Assembly (NCBI GenBank): GCA_944325825.1
Contig: CALVBP010000001.1
Coordinates: forward strand, 62,001 to 126,000
Direction of reading: 5' to 3'
DNA: 64,000 bases
DNA from: Candidatus Gastranaerophilales bacterium
GTDB taxonomy: Bacteria; Cyanobacteriota; Vampirovibrionia; Gastranaerophilales; Gastranaerophilaceae
Part shown: piece by piece, positions 19,316 through 27,572 of the stretch
How the letters are laid out: each line of letters starts with the position of its first letter
How positions within the stretch are numbered: position 1 is the first letter of the stretch
Translations under genes and position numbers: made by a program
Notes under the pieces: model-generated
What the model saw: only the letters and a program-made list of their open reading frames with translations
Databases searched by the model: none
Told to the model about the DNA's origin: nothing

Positions 19316-20079
19316 TGAATAGTAAGCTCCTTAAGAACTTTTAGGGTTTTTTGCTTTTTGCTGCTGTGAACTTTTATATAATCATCTAAAAGGTTAAAAC
19401 ATACCTGGCAAACTTTTTCAGTAGCCTTTTTGTCATAATCGCTTTCATAGTTAAAATCAAATTGAAGCATTGCGAGTAGAAAATCTCTTATTTTATGATG
19501 CATTTTTAGCTTAATACCGAGAGTTTCGTTGCAATCTTTACAGATAACACCACCCATTGTTGAAGAAAAGTACATATCTTCATCCAGGATTTGTTCTCTG
19601 CAACATAAGCATGTATCCAATTCTACACAGAACCCCATTATTAAAAGGAGTTTTAGTTGGAATTTTATCACAGCTATCAAAGCATCTTTTTTATCCTTAG
19701 AATCTGCTATTTTGTTTAAAGCTTTATATAAAAGTTCATATATTTCTTTAGAAGCAGCCTCTGAACCTTCTCCAAAGTTTACAATAAGTTCCGAAACGTA
19801 AGATGATAGCATAAGTTTGTCCATATCTTCTCTGGTTTTTCTGAAATTATTGACTGTTTGGGCTTGTATAATAGTATCCATGTTTCGGCCTTTAAGAAGC
19901 TGTAAAGAATTTGCCACGAGCAAATCCATTCTTGCTCCTAATCTGCTTTTAGGTTTTTTTATCCCCTTTGCAACTCCTTTTATTAGTCCGTTATCCTTTG
20001 AATACATAACTATAATCTTATCGGCATCATTGAGACTGTACGATTTTAGATTAATAGCTTCTGTTACATAATTATTCAT
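19312..20079 (-). CDS. recO: DNA repair protein RecO
   Basis: A 255-aa recombination mediator that loads RecA with RecR. The N-terminal OB fold is visible in VTEAINLKSYSLNDADKIIVMYS and GLIKGVAKGIKKPKSRLG. A zinc-binding cluster follows in the C-terminal half (CLCCREQIL, then GGVICKDC). Length is standard. It sits between pilT (8-bp overlap) and gatD (4-bp overlap) in an evident operon. Confidence 0.93.
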   Translation of the reverse strand: MNNYVTEAINLKSYSLNDADKIIVMYSKDNGLIKGVAKGIKKPKSRLGARMDLLVANSLQLLKGRNMDTIIQAQTVNNFRKTREDMDKLMLSSYVSELIVNFGEGSEAASKEIYELLYKALNKIADSKDKKDALIAVIKFQLKLLLIMGFCVELDTCLCCREQILDEDMYFSSTMGGVICKDCNETLGIKLKMHHKIRDFLLAMLQFDFNYESDYDKKATEKVCQVCFNLLDDYIKVHSSKKQKTLKVLKELTIQ

Positions 20080-21169
20080 AATAAGATTTTGTTCCTTGAT
20101 ATACCCCTCTGAATATTTTTTCTAATTCATGCTCGTCATTTGAATTTGCAAGCGCTTCTTCTTCGGAGATATATTCATTATCAACAAGAGAGTATAATGA
20201 TGAATTCATTGATAACATATCTTCCAGAGTATTATCGCTTATCAAGCTGTATATTTCATCAGAGTTATCTTTGATAATATAATCTTTAATAGTAGATGTC
20301 ACAACCATAACTTCGCAGGCAGGGTATCTCTTTTTATTTTTTTCTGAGTAGATAAGTCTTTGTGCAATGGTTGCTCTTAATGTTTCTGCGAGCTGTTTTC
20401 TTACAATCTGTCTGTTTGATTCTTCAAACATATTAACAATTCTGTTTATAGTTTGTACCGCATCGTTTGTATGGAGTGTTGTTAAAACAAGATGCCCTGT
20501 TTCGGCAGCTTTAAGCGCCGCCGACATTGTTTCTTTATCTCTGATTTCTCCGATAAACAGAACATCAGGATCTTGTCTCAGAGCATATTTAATTCCATCT
20601 GAGAAGGTTGCTGTATCAACGCCCACCTGTCTTTGAGAAACTATACTTTTTTCATTGTGAAAAACATATTCAACCGGGTCTTCAATAGTTACGATATGTT
20701 TTGTTTGCGTCATATTAATCTGATTAATAAGAGATGCTATGGTTGTAGATTTGCCGCATCCGGTAGGACCTGTAACCAGAACTATTCCGTTTTTGTGCTG
20801 TACAATACTTTCTAATAGGCCGGGAAGTTGTAATTCTTTCAATGTCGGAATTTGATAAGGTATGTTTCTTATTGCAAGAGCCGGCATGCTGAGCTGACGG
20901 TTATAATTAATTCTGTACCTTGAAACACCTTTGATTTCATACATAAAATCAACATCCATTCTGGTTAAGATGGCATCTCTTATAGATGTAGGAGCTATTT
21001 CAAGAATAGCATTATCAATATCCCCTTTTGTTAAAGCCGGCAGGCTTGTTTTTAGAATAAAACCATTACGCCTTAAAAATGGTGGGTATCCTACTATTAA
21101 ATGCTCATCTGATGCTCTGTTTAAAGCGGAATCCTTTAAAAACTGTTCAATATTGAAACCTTCACTCAT
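20072..21169 (-). CDS. pilT: Type IV pilus retraction ATPase PilT
   Basis: A 365-aa hexameric secretion ATPase. Walker A is VTGPTGCGKSTTI, the Asp box IVTIEDPVEYVF, Walker B DVLFIGEIRDKETM and the His box GHLVLTTLHTNDA. The protein length and the ETLRATIAQRLI segment fit PilT rather than the longer PilB. ATG 21169 is preceded by GAGGGTTATATA; an in-frame ATG 33 nt upstream overlaps that ribosome binding site and is less likely. No other pilus genes are nearby. Confidence 0.88.
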   Translation of the reverse strand: MSEGFNIEQFLKDSALNRASDEHLIVGYPPFLRRNGFILKTSLPALTKGDIDNAILEIAPTSIRDAILTRMDVDFMYEIKGVSRYRINYNRQLSMPALAIRNIPYQIPTLKELQLPGLLESIVQHKNGIVLVTGPTGCGKSTTIASLINQINMTQTKHIVTIEDPVEYVFHNEKSIVSQRQVGVDTATFSDGIKYALRQDPDVLFIGEIRDKETMSAALKAAETGHLVLTTLHTNDAVQTINRIVNMFEESNRQIVRKQLAETLRATIAQRLIYSEKNKKRYPACEVMVVTSTIKDYIIKDNSDEIYSLISDNTLEDMLSMNSSLYSLVDNEYISEEEALANSNDEHELEKIFRGVYQGTKSYYE

Positions 21170-21234
21170 TATATAACCCTCTTCCTTCCTTAATCGTATC
21201 ATTTATAAGCTTTTTTGACAATAAGTTTACATAA

Positions 21235-21261
21235 AAAAAGCGGATTCAAAATCCGCTTTTT
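21235..21261 (-). terminator. Rho-independent terminator of the Ser/Gly/Cys repeat gene
   Basis: The stem GCGGATT/AATCCGC (21240-21246 with 21250-21256) is extended by A5/T5 flanks. It lies 12 bp past the stop codon of the minus-strand gene ending at 21273 and ahead of pilT, so pilT likely has its own promoter. Confidence 0.75.
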
Positions 21262-21272
21262 GATTTATTTAA

Positions 21273-21632
21273 TTAACAACTGTAACTGCATCCGCCGCTA
21301 AAACCTCCTCCAGAAGAGAAAGAGGAAGCTGAGGATGCGATTGAACCGCAGGACTCACCAGCTCCGGAGTATGCGATTGAGCCGCAGGATTCTCCAGCTC
21401 CTGAATAAGCAATTGAACCGGTTGTCTCATAGCTTTCCCCGAACGCTGCTATTGTCGCATCTGATGGTCCAGAGTAGAAACTGCAAGTATCAACACCGCC
21501 ATCACCGGAAACGGTCGGTGCTATTAATGATGTATTATTTGAAATCAGATGCGTCGTTTGTGCACCTGTATCTGCGCCAATAAATTTAAAGCATGTATTT
21601 TGTCTTTCTTCTGAAGCTGTAAATGTTAGCAT
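21273..21632 (-). CDS. Small Ser/Gly/Cys-rich repeat protein
   Basis: I do not recognise this 119-aa protein. It starts MLTFTASEERQNTCFKFIGA. In its C-terminal half a 12-residue unit GSIAYSGAGESC occurs twice in full and then partly (GSIASSA), followed by SSFSSGGGFSGGCSYSC at the very end. Six cysteines are present. There is no signal peptide. An upstream in-frame ATG (21695) exists, but 21632 has AGGATTTGAAAAT before it. It could be a surface or matrix peptide, or a modified-peptide precursor with a Cys-rich tail; no modification enzyme is adjacent. It has its own terminator and the shared upstream element at 21705. Confidence 0.6.
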   Translation of the reverse strand: MLTFTASEERQNTCFKFIGADTGAQTTHLISNNTSLIAPTVSGDGGVDTCSFYSGPSDATIAAFGESYETTGSIAYSGAGESCGSIAYSGAGESCGSIASSASSFSSGGGFSGGCSYSC

Positions 21633-21704
21633 ATTTTCAAATCCTATCTCAGTGTTTACATATATATAAAGTTGAAAAATAATGCTTAATTTCACAAGCT
21701 ATTT

Positions 21705-21724
21705 ATTTCGTTACAAATCTTAAT
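21705..21724 (-). promoter_or_regulatory. Shared upstream element, copy 2
   Basis: In gene orientation this reads ATTAAGATTTGTAACGAAAT. It lies 73 nt before the start of the Ser/Gly/Cys repeat gene at 21632 and matches the other copies described under findings. Confidence 0.45.
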
Positions 21725-21730
21725 ATATAG

Positions 21731-23260
21731 CTAAGCTCTTATTAGGGTTACATTTTGGTCATCATCCAGACCAGCGGGGAATCCATCTATTCCTGAAGTT
21801 TTTCTAGTTATATAATACTGAATTTTCGGAATAAAAGTTGATAAGAATGCTGCTGCAACAAGGAAGCCTGCAATAAAGTTTATACCGTTATAAGAAAGAT
21901 TTTCACTTCTCATTTTATCAAGGAGTTTTTTGTTAACTTTACCGTCTTTTGCAGCTTTACATATATCTTTAACATAGTCCTCCATTGAATTTTTGAGGTT
22001 GTAAAGCTTTTTATTGGAGATATATCTGTAACTATCTGTACTGGTTCCTCCTGAAAATTCGGAGAACGCCTTATCCAGAAGTTTAGGATTATGAATTTCG
22101 CTTCCGCTTAAAGCTTCAAGGAGTTGTCTCTTTGTAACCACTGCTCCATCAACTCTCTGAGGCTGCAAAGCAGACATCTGGCGTATACGAACTCTTGTCG
22201 GAGCATCCGTTATGATTTTTTCCAGCTCGCTTAGTTTAATAACTTCAAGAGGTTCTTTCGGATTCTTTCTAAATTTATTCATAAACTTTGTAATATAGGA
22301 TTGTTTGTCAGATTCAAATTTTATACCTTCCGGCAATTTTATATCATCAAGATTTTTACCTAGTACAGCTTTTTTGAATTCCTCAACGCTCATTTCTCCG
22401 CCATTTTTTTCAATAAAGCCCTGCAAATGTTCGTCTACGATTCCGGTTGTTGTAGGATTTAATCTTGTGAATCTTCCGCTTTGAATATAGTTAAGCAGAT
22501 TTCCGACATGACCTTGTGCCCACATATAGAAGTAAATTGAGCTTATATCTCTAAACCCGATTTCTCTTCTTTCCTCTTTTGTTCTGGCATTATACATTCT
22601 TCCGCCGGCAATACCAATATCAGTTGAGAGCAATTTACCCACGTTTGTATTTTCAATAACATTGGTGAACGTATTAAGTGCATTAATAGGATTACCTTTA
22701 AATGCCGGATTCTCTCCATTTACATTAGCAGCTTTCACATTGCTGCCGGTATTATGATGCGCAAGCGCTTTATTTTGTTCGTGAGCTTTTTTACGGCCTC
22801 TGATACTGTTTGTTAGAGCATGGTTTATATTCGGAACGGCAAATCCGATAAACAGGTTAGCAATAATAATACTAGAGAGTATTTTTGCACCTTTTAGCAT
22901 TGCAATTGTTGTTTGGCTCAGACGTCTCGGGTTGTTTGAAGCTTTTTTTACAAAATTATCAAAAGGTGTTCTAAGTTTATCTTTTCCCACGTCAAAGTTA
23001 ACATTTTTATTTTTTATTACCTTTTGAAGAATTTTATCTCCGAGTTTGCTAAGAACTCCGACACCGAAGAGCCATACAACTGAACCTGTTGATTCTTCTA
23101 TTGCACGTTCTCTTGCCTCATCCCAACCCCCTCTTCTATATGCCTGATAGGTTCTGCCGCCTACAACAGTCGCTTCCAATGCAATAATCGGAGCAAGGGC
23201 ATCGGCTTTTGTCATATAAGTTACAACTTTTGCTATATTATTATTTGAAATAGGTTTCAA
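21731..23260 (-). CDS. Lineage-specific membrane protein (paralogue of the 28522 gene)
   Basis: I do not recognise this 509-aa protein. Hydrophobic segments are near residues 58-72, 128-150 (IIIANLFIGFAVPNINHALT) and 465-490. A polar stretch holds NPAFKGN at ~185-190, followed by LLSTDIGIAGGRMYNARTKEER. The gene at 28522 shares the same order of features: an early AR..A..E motif with a V/AIWL segment, a GF..P..N.ALT membrane segment, a SFKGA motif at the same residue (190), a TDGGLTVGRVATARN motif and a C-terminal membrane segment. Function unknown; host- or envelope-directed roles are possible (inference). It is transcribed divergently from rplS. Confidence 0.65.
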   Translation of the reverse strand: MKPISNNNIAKVVTYMTKADALAPIIALEATVVGGRTYQAYRRGGWDEARERAIEESTGSVVWLFGVGVLSKLGDKILQKVIKNKNVNFDVGKDKLRTPFDNFVKKASNNPRRLSQTTIAMLKGAKILSSIIIANLFIGFAVPNINHALTNSIRGRKKAHEQNKALAHHNTGSNVKAANVNGENPAFKGNPINALNTFTNVIENTNVGKLLSTDIGIAGGRMYNARTKEERREIGFRDISSIYFYMWAQGHVGNLLNYIQSGRFTRLNPTTTGIVDEHLQGFIEKNGGEMSVEEFKKAVLGKNLDDIKLPEGIKFESDKQSYITKFMNKFRKNPKEPLEVIKLSELEKIITDAPTRVRIRQMSALQPQRVDGAVVTKRQLLEALSGSEIHNPKLLDKAFSEFSGGTSTDSYRYISNKKLYNLKNSMEDYVKDICKAAKDGKVNKKLLDKMRSENLSYNGINFIAGFLVAAAFLSTFIPKIQYYITRKTSGIDGFPAGLDDDQNVTLIRA

Positions 23261-23329
23261 TTCTTTAACCTTTCATTTTCGGCTGCTATGGTAAAACGTG
23301 TAAATATCCTTTTTTGATAATTCTATATT

Positions 23330-23351
23330 AAAATGTTACAAAAGTAAAAAA
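23330..23351 (-). promoter_or_regulatory. Shared upstream element, copy 1
   Basis: In gene orientation it reads TTTTTTACTTTTGTAAC followed by ATTTT. It ends 69 nt before the start of the 509-aa membrane protein gene at 23260. Confidence 0.4.
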
Positions 23352-23386
23352 ATGTTTACAATACACGTTTTTTTAGTTTAAGCTAC

Positions 23387-23415
23387 TTGTATTTAGTTTT
23401 TGTTTTATTTATGAT
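23387..23415 (+). promoter_or_regulatory. Probable sigma-70-type promoter of rplS
   Basis: A TTGTAT box (23387-23392) and a TATGAT box (23410-23415) are separated by 17 bp. The predicted start gives a leader of about 37 nt to the rplS ATG, which has a ribosome binding site AAGGAAT. Confidence 0.5.
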
Positions 23416-23458
23416 GAAACTAAATGTAACAGTAGTCAAAATATAAGGAATAGCAAAA

Positions 23459-23812
23459 ATGAATCCTATTATTAGCAATTTAGAGAAAGAATACACCACA
23501 AGAGAATTGCCTGATATGAATCCCGGCGATACTGTTAAGGTGTTTGTAAGAATCGTAGAAGGTAACAAAGAAAGAATTCAGGCATTTGAAGGTGCCATAA
23601 TAGCTGAACACGGTTCCGGTATTAATAAAACAATTACAGTAAGAAAAGTATTTCAAGGTGTTGGTGTAGAACGTGTATTTTTAGTATACTCACCACGTAT
23701 TGAAAAAATCACAGTTTTAAGAAAAGGTGATGTAAGACGTGCTAAATTGTATTACTTAAGAGAACGTTCCGGTAAAGCAACTCGTATTAGGGAAAAAATT
23801 GAAAAAAGATAA
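23459..23812 (+). CDS. rplS: 50S ribosomal protein L19
   Basis: A 117-aa protein at the subunit interface of the large ribosomal subunit. Family segments are PGDTVKVFVRIVEGNKERIQ, FEGAIIAEHGSGINKTITVRK and GVGVERVFLVYSPRIEKI with VRRAKLYYLR near the end. Start supported by AAGGAATAGCAAAA-ATG. It overlaps rbgA by 14 bp, so translation is probably coupled. Confidence 0.97.
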   Translation: MNPIISNLEKEYTTRELPDMNPGDTVKVFVRIVEGNKERIQAFEGAIIAEHGSGINKTITVRKVFQGVGVERVFLVYSPRIEKITVLRKGDVRRAKLYYLRERSGKATRIREKIEKR

Positions 23813-24644
23813 ACTTCATATTCACTGGTATCCGGGTCATATTGCAAAAGCGGAACGTCAGCTAAAAGAAAAATTAAATTTAGTTGATGTAGTGATTGAA
23901 GTCAGAGATGCTAGATTACCTTTAAGCAGCAGTTATGCAAACATAAAGAAGCTCTTGGGAGAAAAACCAAGGCTTCTTTTGTTGAATAAGGCTGACCTTG
24001 CAGATAAGAAAGACCTTGAAAAATGGGTCGTATATTTGAAAAAAATGTCGGGCTGTCCTGTTTTGTTAACAGAGGCTAAGGGTTCAAGAGATTTGAATCT
24101 GGTTATCAAAACAGCAGTAGACTTGGCAGAACCCAAAATACAAGCTCTAATTGCAAAAGGACTCCTAAGAAGAGCTGCAAGGGCAATGGTTGTTGGCATG
24201 CCGAATGTCGGAAAATCAAGCATTATTAATAAGCTTACTAAATCTTCGAAAACTAAAGTTGGTGCAAAAGCCGGTGTTACAAGACAACAACAGTGGGTCA
24301 GAATAAATCCGAAGCTCGACTTGTTAGATACTCCGGGTATAATTCCAACCAGGCAAGATAATCAAGTACAAGCTGCTAAGCTCGCTTTTGTAAGTTCAGT
24401 TTCTGAAAATGCATATTCCCCGGAACCTGTTGCTAAATCTTTGCTTGAGCTGCTTGAGAAATATTCTGAGGTGAAAGAATATTATAAAACGACAAATTTA
24501 ACACTTGAAGATATTGCAATAAGCAGGAATTGGGTTAAAAAGGGTAATGAACCGGATTTAGAGCGTACGGCAATTTATGTGTTAAAAGACTTTAGAGAAG
24601 GAAGATTAGGCTTATTTATTTTGGATGAGATACCGGAAGAATGA
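23799..24644 (+). CDS. rbgA: Ribosome biogenesis GTPase RbgA (YlqF)
   Basis: A 281-aa circularly permuted GTPase that assists late assembly of the 50S subunit. The N-terminal HIHWYPGHIAKAERQLKEK is diagnostic. G4 (NKAD) comes first and the P-loop GMPNVGKSSIINKL later (near residue 136), followed by DTPG; that permuted order is the family hallmark. The start is a TTG at 23799 inside the end of rplS, preceded by AGGGA. It overlaps tag by 4 bp (ATGA). The coupling to rplS makes sense, as both act on the large subunit. Confidence 0.93.
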   Translation: MKKDKLHIHWYPGHIAKAERQLKEKLNLVDVVIEVRDARLPLSSSYANIKKLLGEKPRLLLLNKADLADKKDLEKWVVYLKKMSGCPVLLTEAKGSRDLNLVIKTAVDLAEPKIQALIAKGLLRRAARAMVVGMPNVGKSSIINKLTKSSKTKVGAKAGVTRQQQWVRINPKLDLLDTPGIIPTRQDNQVQAAKLAFVSSVSENAYSPEPVAKSLLELLEKYSEVKEYYKTTNLTLEDIAISRNWVKKGNEPDLERTAIYVLKDFREGRLGLFILDEIPEE

Positions 24645-25183
24645 AACGTTGTTTTTGGGTAGATGAAAAATCGGAAATTTATTTAAAATACCATGATGAA
24701 GAATGGGGAGTTCCAAAATACGATGACAGAGAACTTTTTGAACTTCTGGTTCTTGAGTCTTTTCAAGCAGGGTTATCCTGGTTAACTGTTCTCAAAAAAA
24801 GAGAAGCTTTTAGGGATGCCTTTGATAACTTTGATGTTAATAAAGTTGCTTCTTATAACGAAGCTAAAGTAGAAAGTCTTTTACAAAACGAAAATATAAT
24901 ACGAAGCAGGGGGAAAATAAACGCTGCGATTAATAATGCTAAAATCTTTATTGGTATTCAAAAAGAATACGGCAGTTTTTCTAATTATATATGGGGATTT
25001 ACTGATAACAAAATTATCAAAAATGTTTCAAATAAAATTCCCGTCAGCACTCCGCTTTCAGATAAAATATCAAAAGACTTAAAAAAACGTGGTATGAAAT
25101 ATGTAGGAACCGTTATAATATATTCGTATTTGCAATCAATAGGAATTGTAAATGATCATGAAAAGGACTGTTTTAGATATTAA
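24641..25183 (+). CDS. tag: DNA-3-methyladenine glycosylase I
   Basis: A 180-aa base-excision repair enzyme that removes 3-methyladenine. The start MKRCFWVDEKSEIYLKYHDE and the C-terminal NDHEKDC supply the zinc ligands (Cys4, an early His, and late His and Cys) of the Tag family. The segment ESFQAGLSWLTVLKKREAFR is also typical. It overlaps rbgA by 4 bp and the convergent transporter gene by 4 bp. Confidence 0.95.
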   Translation: MKRCFWVDEKSEIYLKYHDEEWGVPKYDDRELFELLVLESFQAGLSWLTVLKKREAFRDAFDNFDVNKVASYNEAKVESLLQNENIIRSRGKINAAINNAKIFIGIQKEYGSFSNYIWGFTDNKIIKNVSNKIPVSTPLSDKISKDLKKRGMKYVGTVIIYSYLQSIGIVNDHEKDCFRY

Positions 25184-26004
25184 AATAAAATAATTATACT
25201 GGCTCCTGCTATCATTATTGAAGAGCCTATTACTTTTTTTACTAAGCCGCTTTCTTTAAAGATATTTGCTCCTAAAAATACACTTACAATTGTAGACAAC
25301 TGGAATAGTGCAAGAGCATAGGACACATTAATCTTAGAAAAAACGTAGTTTGTAGAAAATTGCATAATCCCGACTGATAGAATTAAAAGAAGTTGATATT
25401 TAAAAGATATGATTTTTAATTTATATCGAGCAGCAAGCACAAAGATTGCAGAAAATATAAGTCCGGAAAAAGCCCAGAGAAAAAATGCGCTTGTTATATC
25501 GCTTTGAAGTATAACTTTTTTTATAAAAATCGCTTCCGTGCCGGAAAAAACGAGAGCCAGAACTCTGTATGCCAGTGCTTTTTTATTAATTCTACCGCTT
25601 TTATTATTTAAAATAAAGCCTGTTCCTAAAATAATTAACAGAATTCCGCAGCAGGCAGTAAGAGAGGGTATTTCTTTAAGATAAAATATCCCTGCAACCA
25701 TAGCAACAATTGGCTTGTAGGAGTTGATTGGCGCAAGGGTTGATAACTCTCCGATTGATAAAGCTTTAATAATAAAATAGTTTCCGAGCGCACCTAATAC
25801 TCCCATAATTAACACATTATTAATAATATCAAAGGAAAAATTTATCCGGCTTATACAAAATAGCCCTATAATAGATAATCCCAGATATGTATAAAAATTA
25901 ACGACTGAAGATTTCTCCCCCTTGGCTGTTAAAATTTTTTGAAACACATTCAGGTATGAGTTTGAAAGTATTCTTATTGTTATGCCCAGGCATGTTGTGA
26001 TCAT
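25180..26004 (-). CDS. EamA/DMT-family transporter
   Basis: A 274-aa integral membrane protein with about ten hydrophobic segments arranged in two similar halves. The first half has an EIPSLTACCGILLIILGTG segment and the second half repeats it (ANIFKESGLVKKVIGSSIMI with GASIIILF), as in drug/metabolite exporters. Substrate unknown. Monocistronic; the C-terminus ends at the stop codon overlap with tag. Confidence 0.8.
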   Translation of the reverse strand: MITTCLGITIRILSNSYLNVFQKILTAKGEKSSVVNFYTYLGLSIIGLFCISRINFSFDIINNVLIMGVLGALGNYFIIKALSIGELSTLAPINSYKPIVAMVAGIFYLKEIPSLTACCGILLIILGTGFILNNKSGRINKKALAYRVLALVFSGTEAIFIKKVILQSDITSAFFLWAFSGLIFSAIFVLAARYKLKIISFKYQLLLILSVGIMQFSTNYVFSKINVSYALALFQLSTIVSVFLGANIFKESGLVKKVIGSSIMIAGASIIILF

Positions 26005-26041
26005 AACTTCATTATAAAGGTTATTTTATTAATTAATCTGT

Positions 26042-26059
26042 AAATAAATGTAACAATTT
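26042..26059 (+). promoter_or_regulatory. Shared upstream element, copy 6
   Basis: Reads AAATAAATGTAACAATTT, sharing the exact GTAACAATTT core with copies 4 and 5. It ends 75 nt before ATG 26134, whose 26-codon frame runs into the flagellin fragment, and a TATAAA box follows at 26074. Confidence 0.4.
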
Positions 26060-26133
26060 TAACAAAAGAATGTTATAAACTTTCTAAAATGTGGAATATA
26101 AATAATATATGGAAAAGAAAAGTAAGAAGAGCG

Positions 26134-26614
26134 ATGGCAAAACTGTATTGTAAAAGTTTAAAACCGTCTATAACTCCCTCTCTGTATGTGTTTGAGACGA
26201 CGAGGGGGCTATGAGCCTGTGCCTGCGCCGGATAGTATAGTATTTCAGGTAGGGATAACATCCGACTGGTCATCACAGATAGGGGTAAGAACGTCTTTTG
26301 AACTAACGGGCTTGGAGGAGTTAAGGACATTAGGTCTGGATAATCAGGATTATTTATCAAAGATAGACAAACTTTTATCGGTAATCACCGCAAAGCAGAC
26401 AGAACTGGGTGCCGTAGAGAACAGATTAATGAGCGTACTGGAAGAGATATCAATACATTATGATAATTTGGTATCATCCCGTTCGACGTTAAGAGATGCA
26501 GATATAGCGGAAGTATCCAGTGAATATATTCGCCAGCAGATATTACAGCAGGCGAGTGCTACCCTGTTATCGACAGCGAATCAAACGCCAGCGATAGCGC
26601 TGCAGTTGATATAA
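26134..26614 (+). pseudogene. Flagellin remnant: C-terminal part only
   Basis: An open frame (26174-26614, ATG at 26186) ends with a clear flagellin C-terminus: a helix containing GAVENRLMSVLEEIS, then LRDADIAEVSSEYIRQQILQ and ASATLLSTANQTPAIALQL. This closely parallels the end of the complete flagellin at 49151 (DADVAEESSNYIQAQILQQA). No N-terminal D0/D1 region exists, so it cannot make a filament alone. A 26-codon frame from ATG 26134 (MAKLYCKSLKPSITPSLYVF) would join the fragment if one base were changed near the GGGGG run at 26204-26208. It may be a decayed second flagellin or a silent donor cassette. Confidence 0.75.
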
Positions 26615-26657
26615 TTAGTGAGTAGTGAGTAGTAGTTAAGTGAATAAGTGAATAAGT

Positions 26658-26705
26658 GAATAAGGTGTTTGTATAACCTGTCACCCTGAACTCGATTCAG
26701 GGTCT
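26658..26705. repeat. 48-nt intergenic hairpin element, copy A
   Basis: Contains ACCCTGAA-CTCGA-TTCAGGGT, an 8-bp stem with a 5-nt loop (26683-26703), preceded by GAATAAGGTGTTTGTATAACC. Confidence 0.8.
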
Positions 26706-26865
26706 ATTCAGGTTAGTGAATAGTGACTGGTGAATAGTGAGTAGTGAATGGTAAATAAGTTAATAAGATTTTTCTTCTTTTTTTCACTTACCTTAGGATA
26801 GTAAGTGAATCCGCAGGAATTTTTCGCCAGAAAAATTCAGCAGTGCGAGTTTTTCTTTCTTTGGG

Positions 26866-26910
26866 AGCGTTTCTTTCTTTTTTCATCGTAAAAAAAAAGA
26901 AAGAAATGCT
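26866..26910. repeat. Imperfect inverted repeat of about 18 bp
   Basis: The left arm is AGCGTTTCTTTCTTTTTT (26866-26883) and the right arm (26891-26910) is its near-exact complement, ending GAAAGAAATGCT. The loop is about 7 nt. A purine/pyrimidine-biased hairpin of this type can act as a terminator on either strand. Confidence 0.6.
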
Positions 26911-26929
26911 CTAAATACAAGTGAATAAG

Positions 26930-26977
26930 GAATAAGGTACTTGTATAGCCTGTCATGCTGAACTCGATTCAGCATCT
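26930..26977. repeat. 48-nt intergenic hairpin element, copy B
   Basis: 41 of 48 positions match copy A. The stem is ATGCTGAA-CTCGA-TTCAGCAT (26955-26975). The two stem positions that differ from copy A are changed on both arms, so pairing is kept. Confidence 0.8.
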
Positions 26978-27538
26978 TACCAATGTAGCGTTATGCCTGG
27001 TTTTCCGGTAAGATCCCGAAGGGGTAAATATAAGTTAGCAGGCTAGACCAACACAATAGTCCGCTTGGTATAAAAAATTCGGGATGACAACGAAATTCAG
27101 ACATCAGCCCCGATACAAAATTAACATAGATAGACTTCGCCTCGGCGGTCGGAATGACAGGGGTAAATATATTACTCAACTCCAAAATTACAATAATTAC
27201 AATAATTACCCATCGAGCCCTTACCTTGAAAGGGAAGGAATATTTTTCCCGCCCTCCCCCTCTCTCTGCCTTCTCACATAAAAAAAACCACCCGGTGTGT
27301 GTCGAGTGGGTTTTGTTTTCTGCATCCTAATGGTCTTTTTTAGTGTTTATTATCTAGGAGTTTATATGATTTTTGGGGTTTATTATTTATGCTATTTAGT
27401 GTTTCGGCTACACTTAAAGTGTGTATTATTATTATCGCACGTAAGAATTTAAAGTCAATAGGCTTATTTAAATTCATATTTACAAAACTTAATAAATGCT
27501 AAATGTCAATTATAATAACCTGTTTGGGCTTTTAAAAC

Positions 27539-27572
27539 AAAAAGGGTAATATATACAATTATTACCCTTTTT
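27539..27572 (-). terminator. Terminator downstream of lpxA
   Basis: A perfect 12-bp stem AAAAAGGGTAAT/ATTACCCTTTTT with a 10-nt loop. It is 34 bp past the lpxA stop, with a T-rich tract following on the minus strand. Confidence 0.75.

Noticed and set aside
26073-26360. Minus-strand 95-codon frame over the flagellin remnant
   Set aside because: It is antisense to a recognisable flagellin C-terminus.
26617-26758. GTGAATA heptamer runs as a CRISPR or minisatellite array
   Set aside because: Units are short, irregular and without spacers; they are simple degenerate repeats.
26990-27060. A tRNA-like fold around 26990-27060
   Set aside because: No T-loop GTTCRANNC or acceptor stem could be placed; the pairing belongs to the nested palindromes.
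26991-27281. Two 64-65-codon open frames in the repeat island
   Set aside because: They run across palindromic repeats, lack ribosome binding sites and look like translated non-coding DNA.
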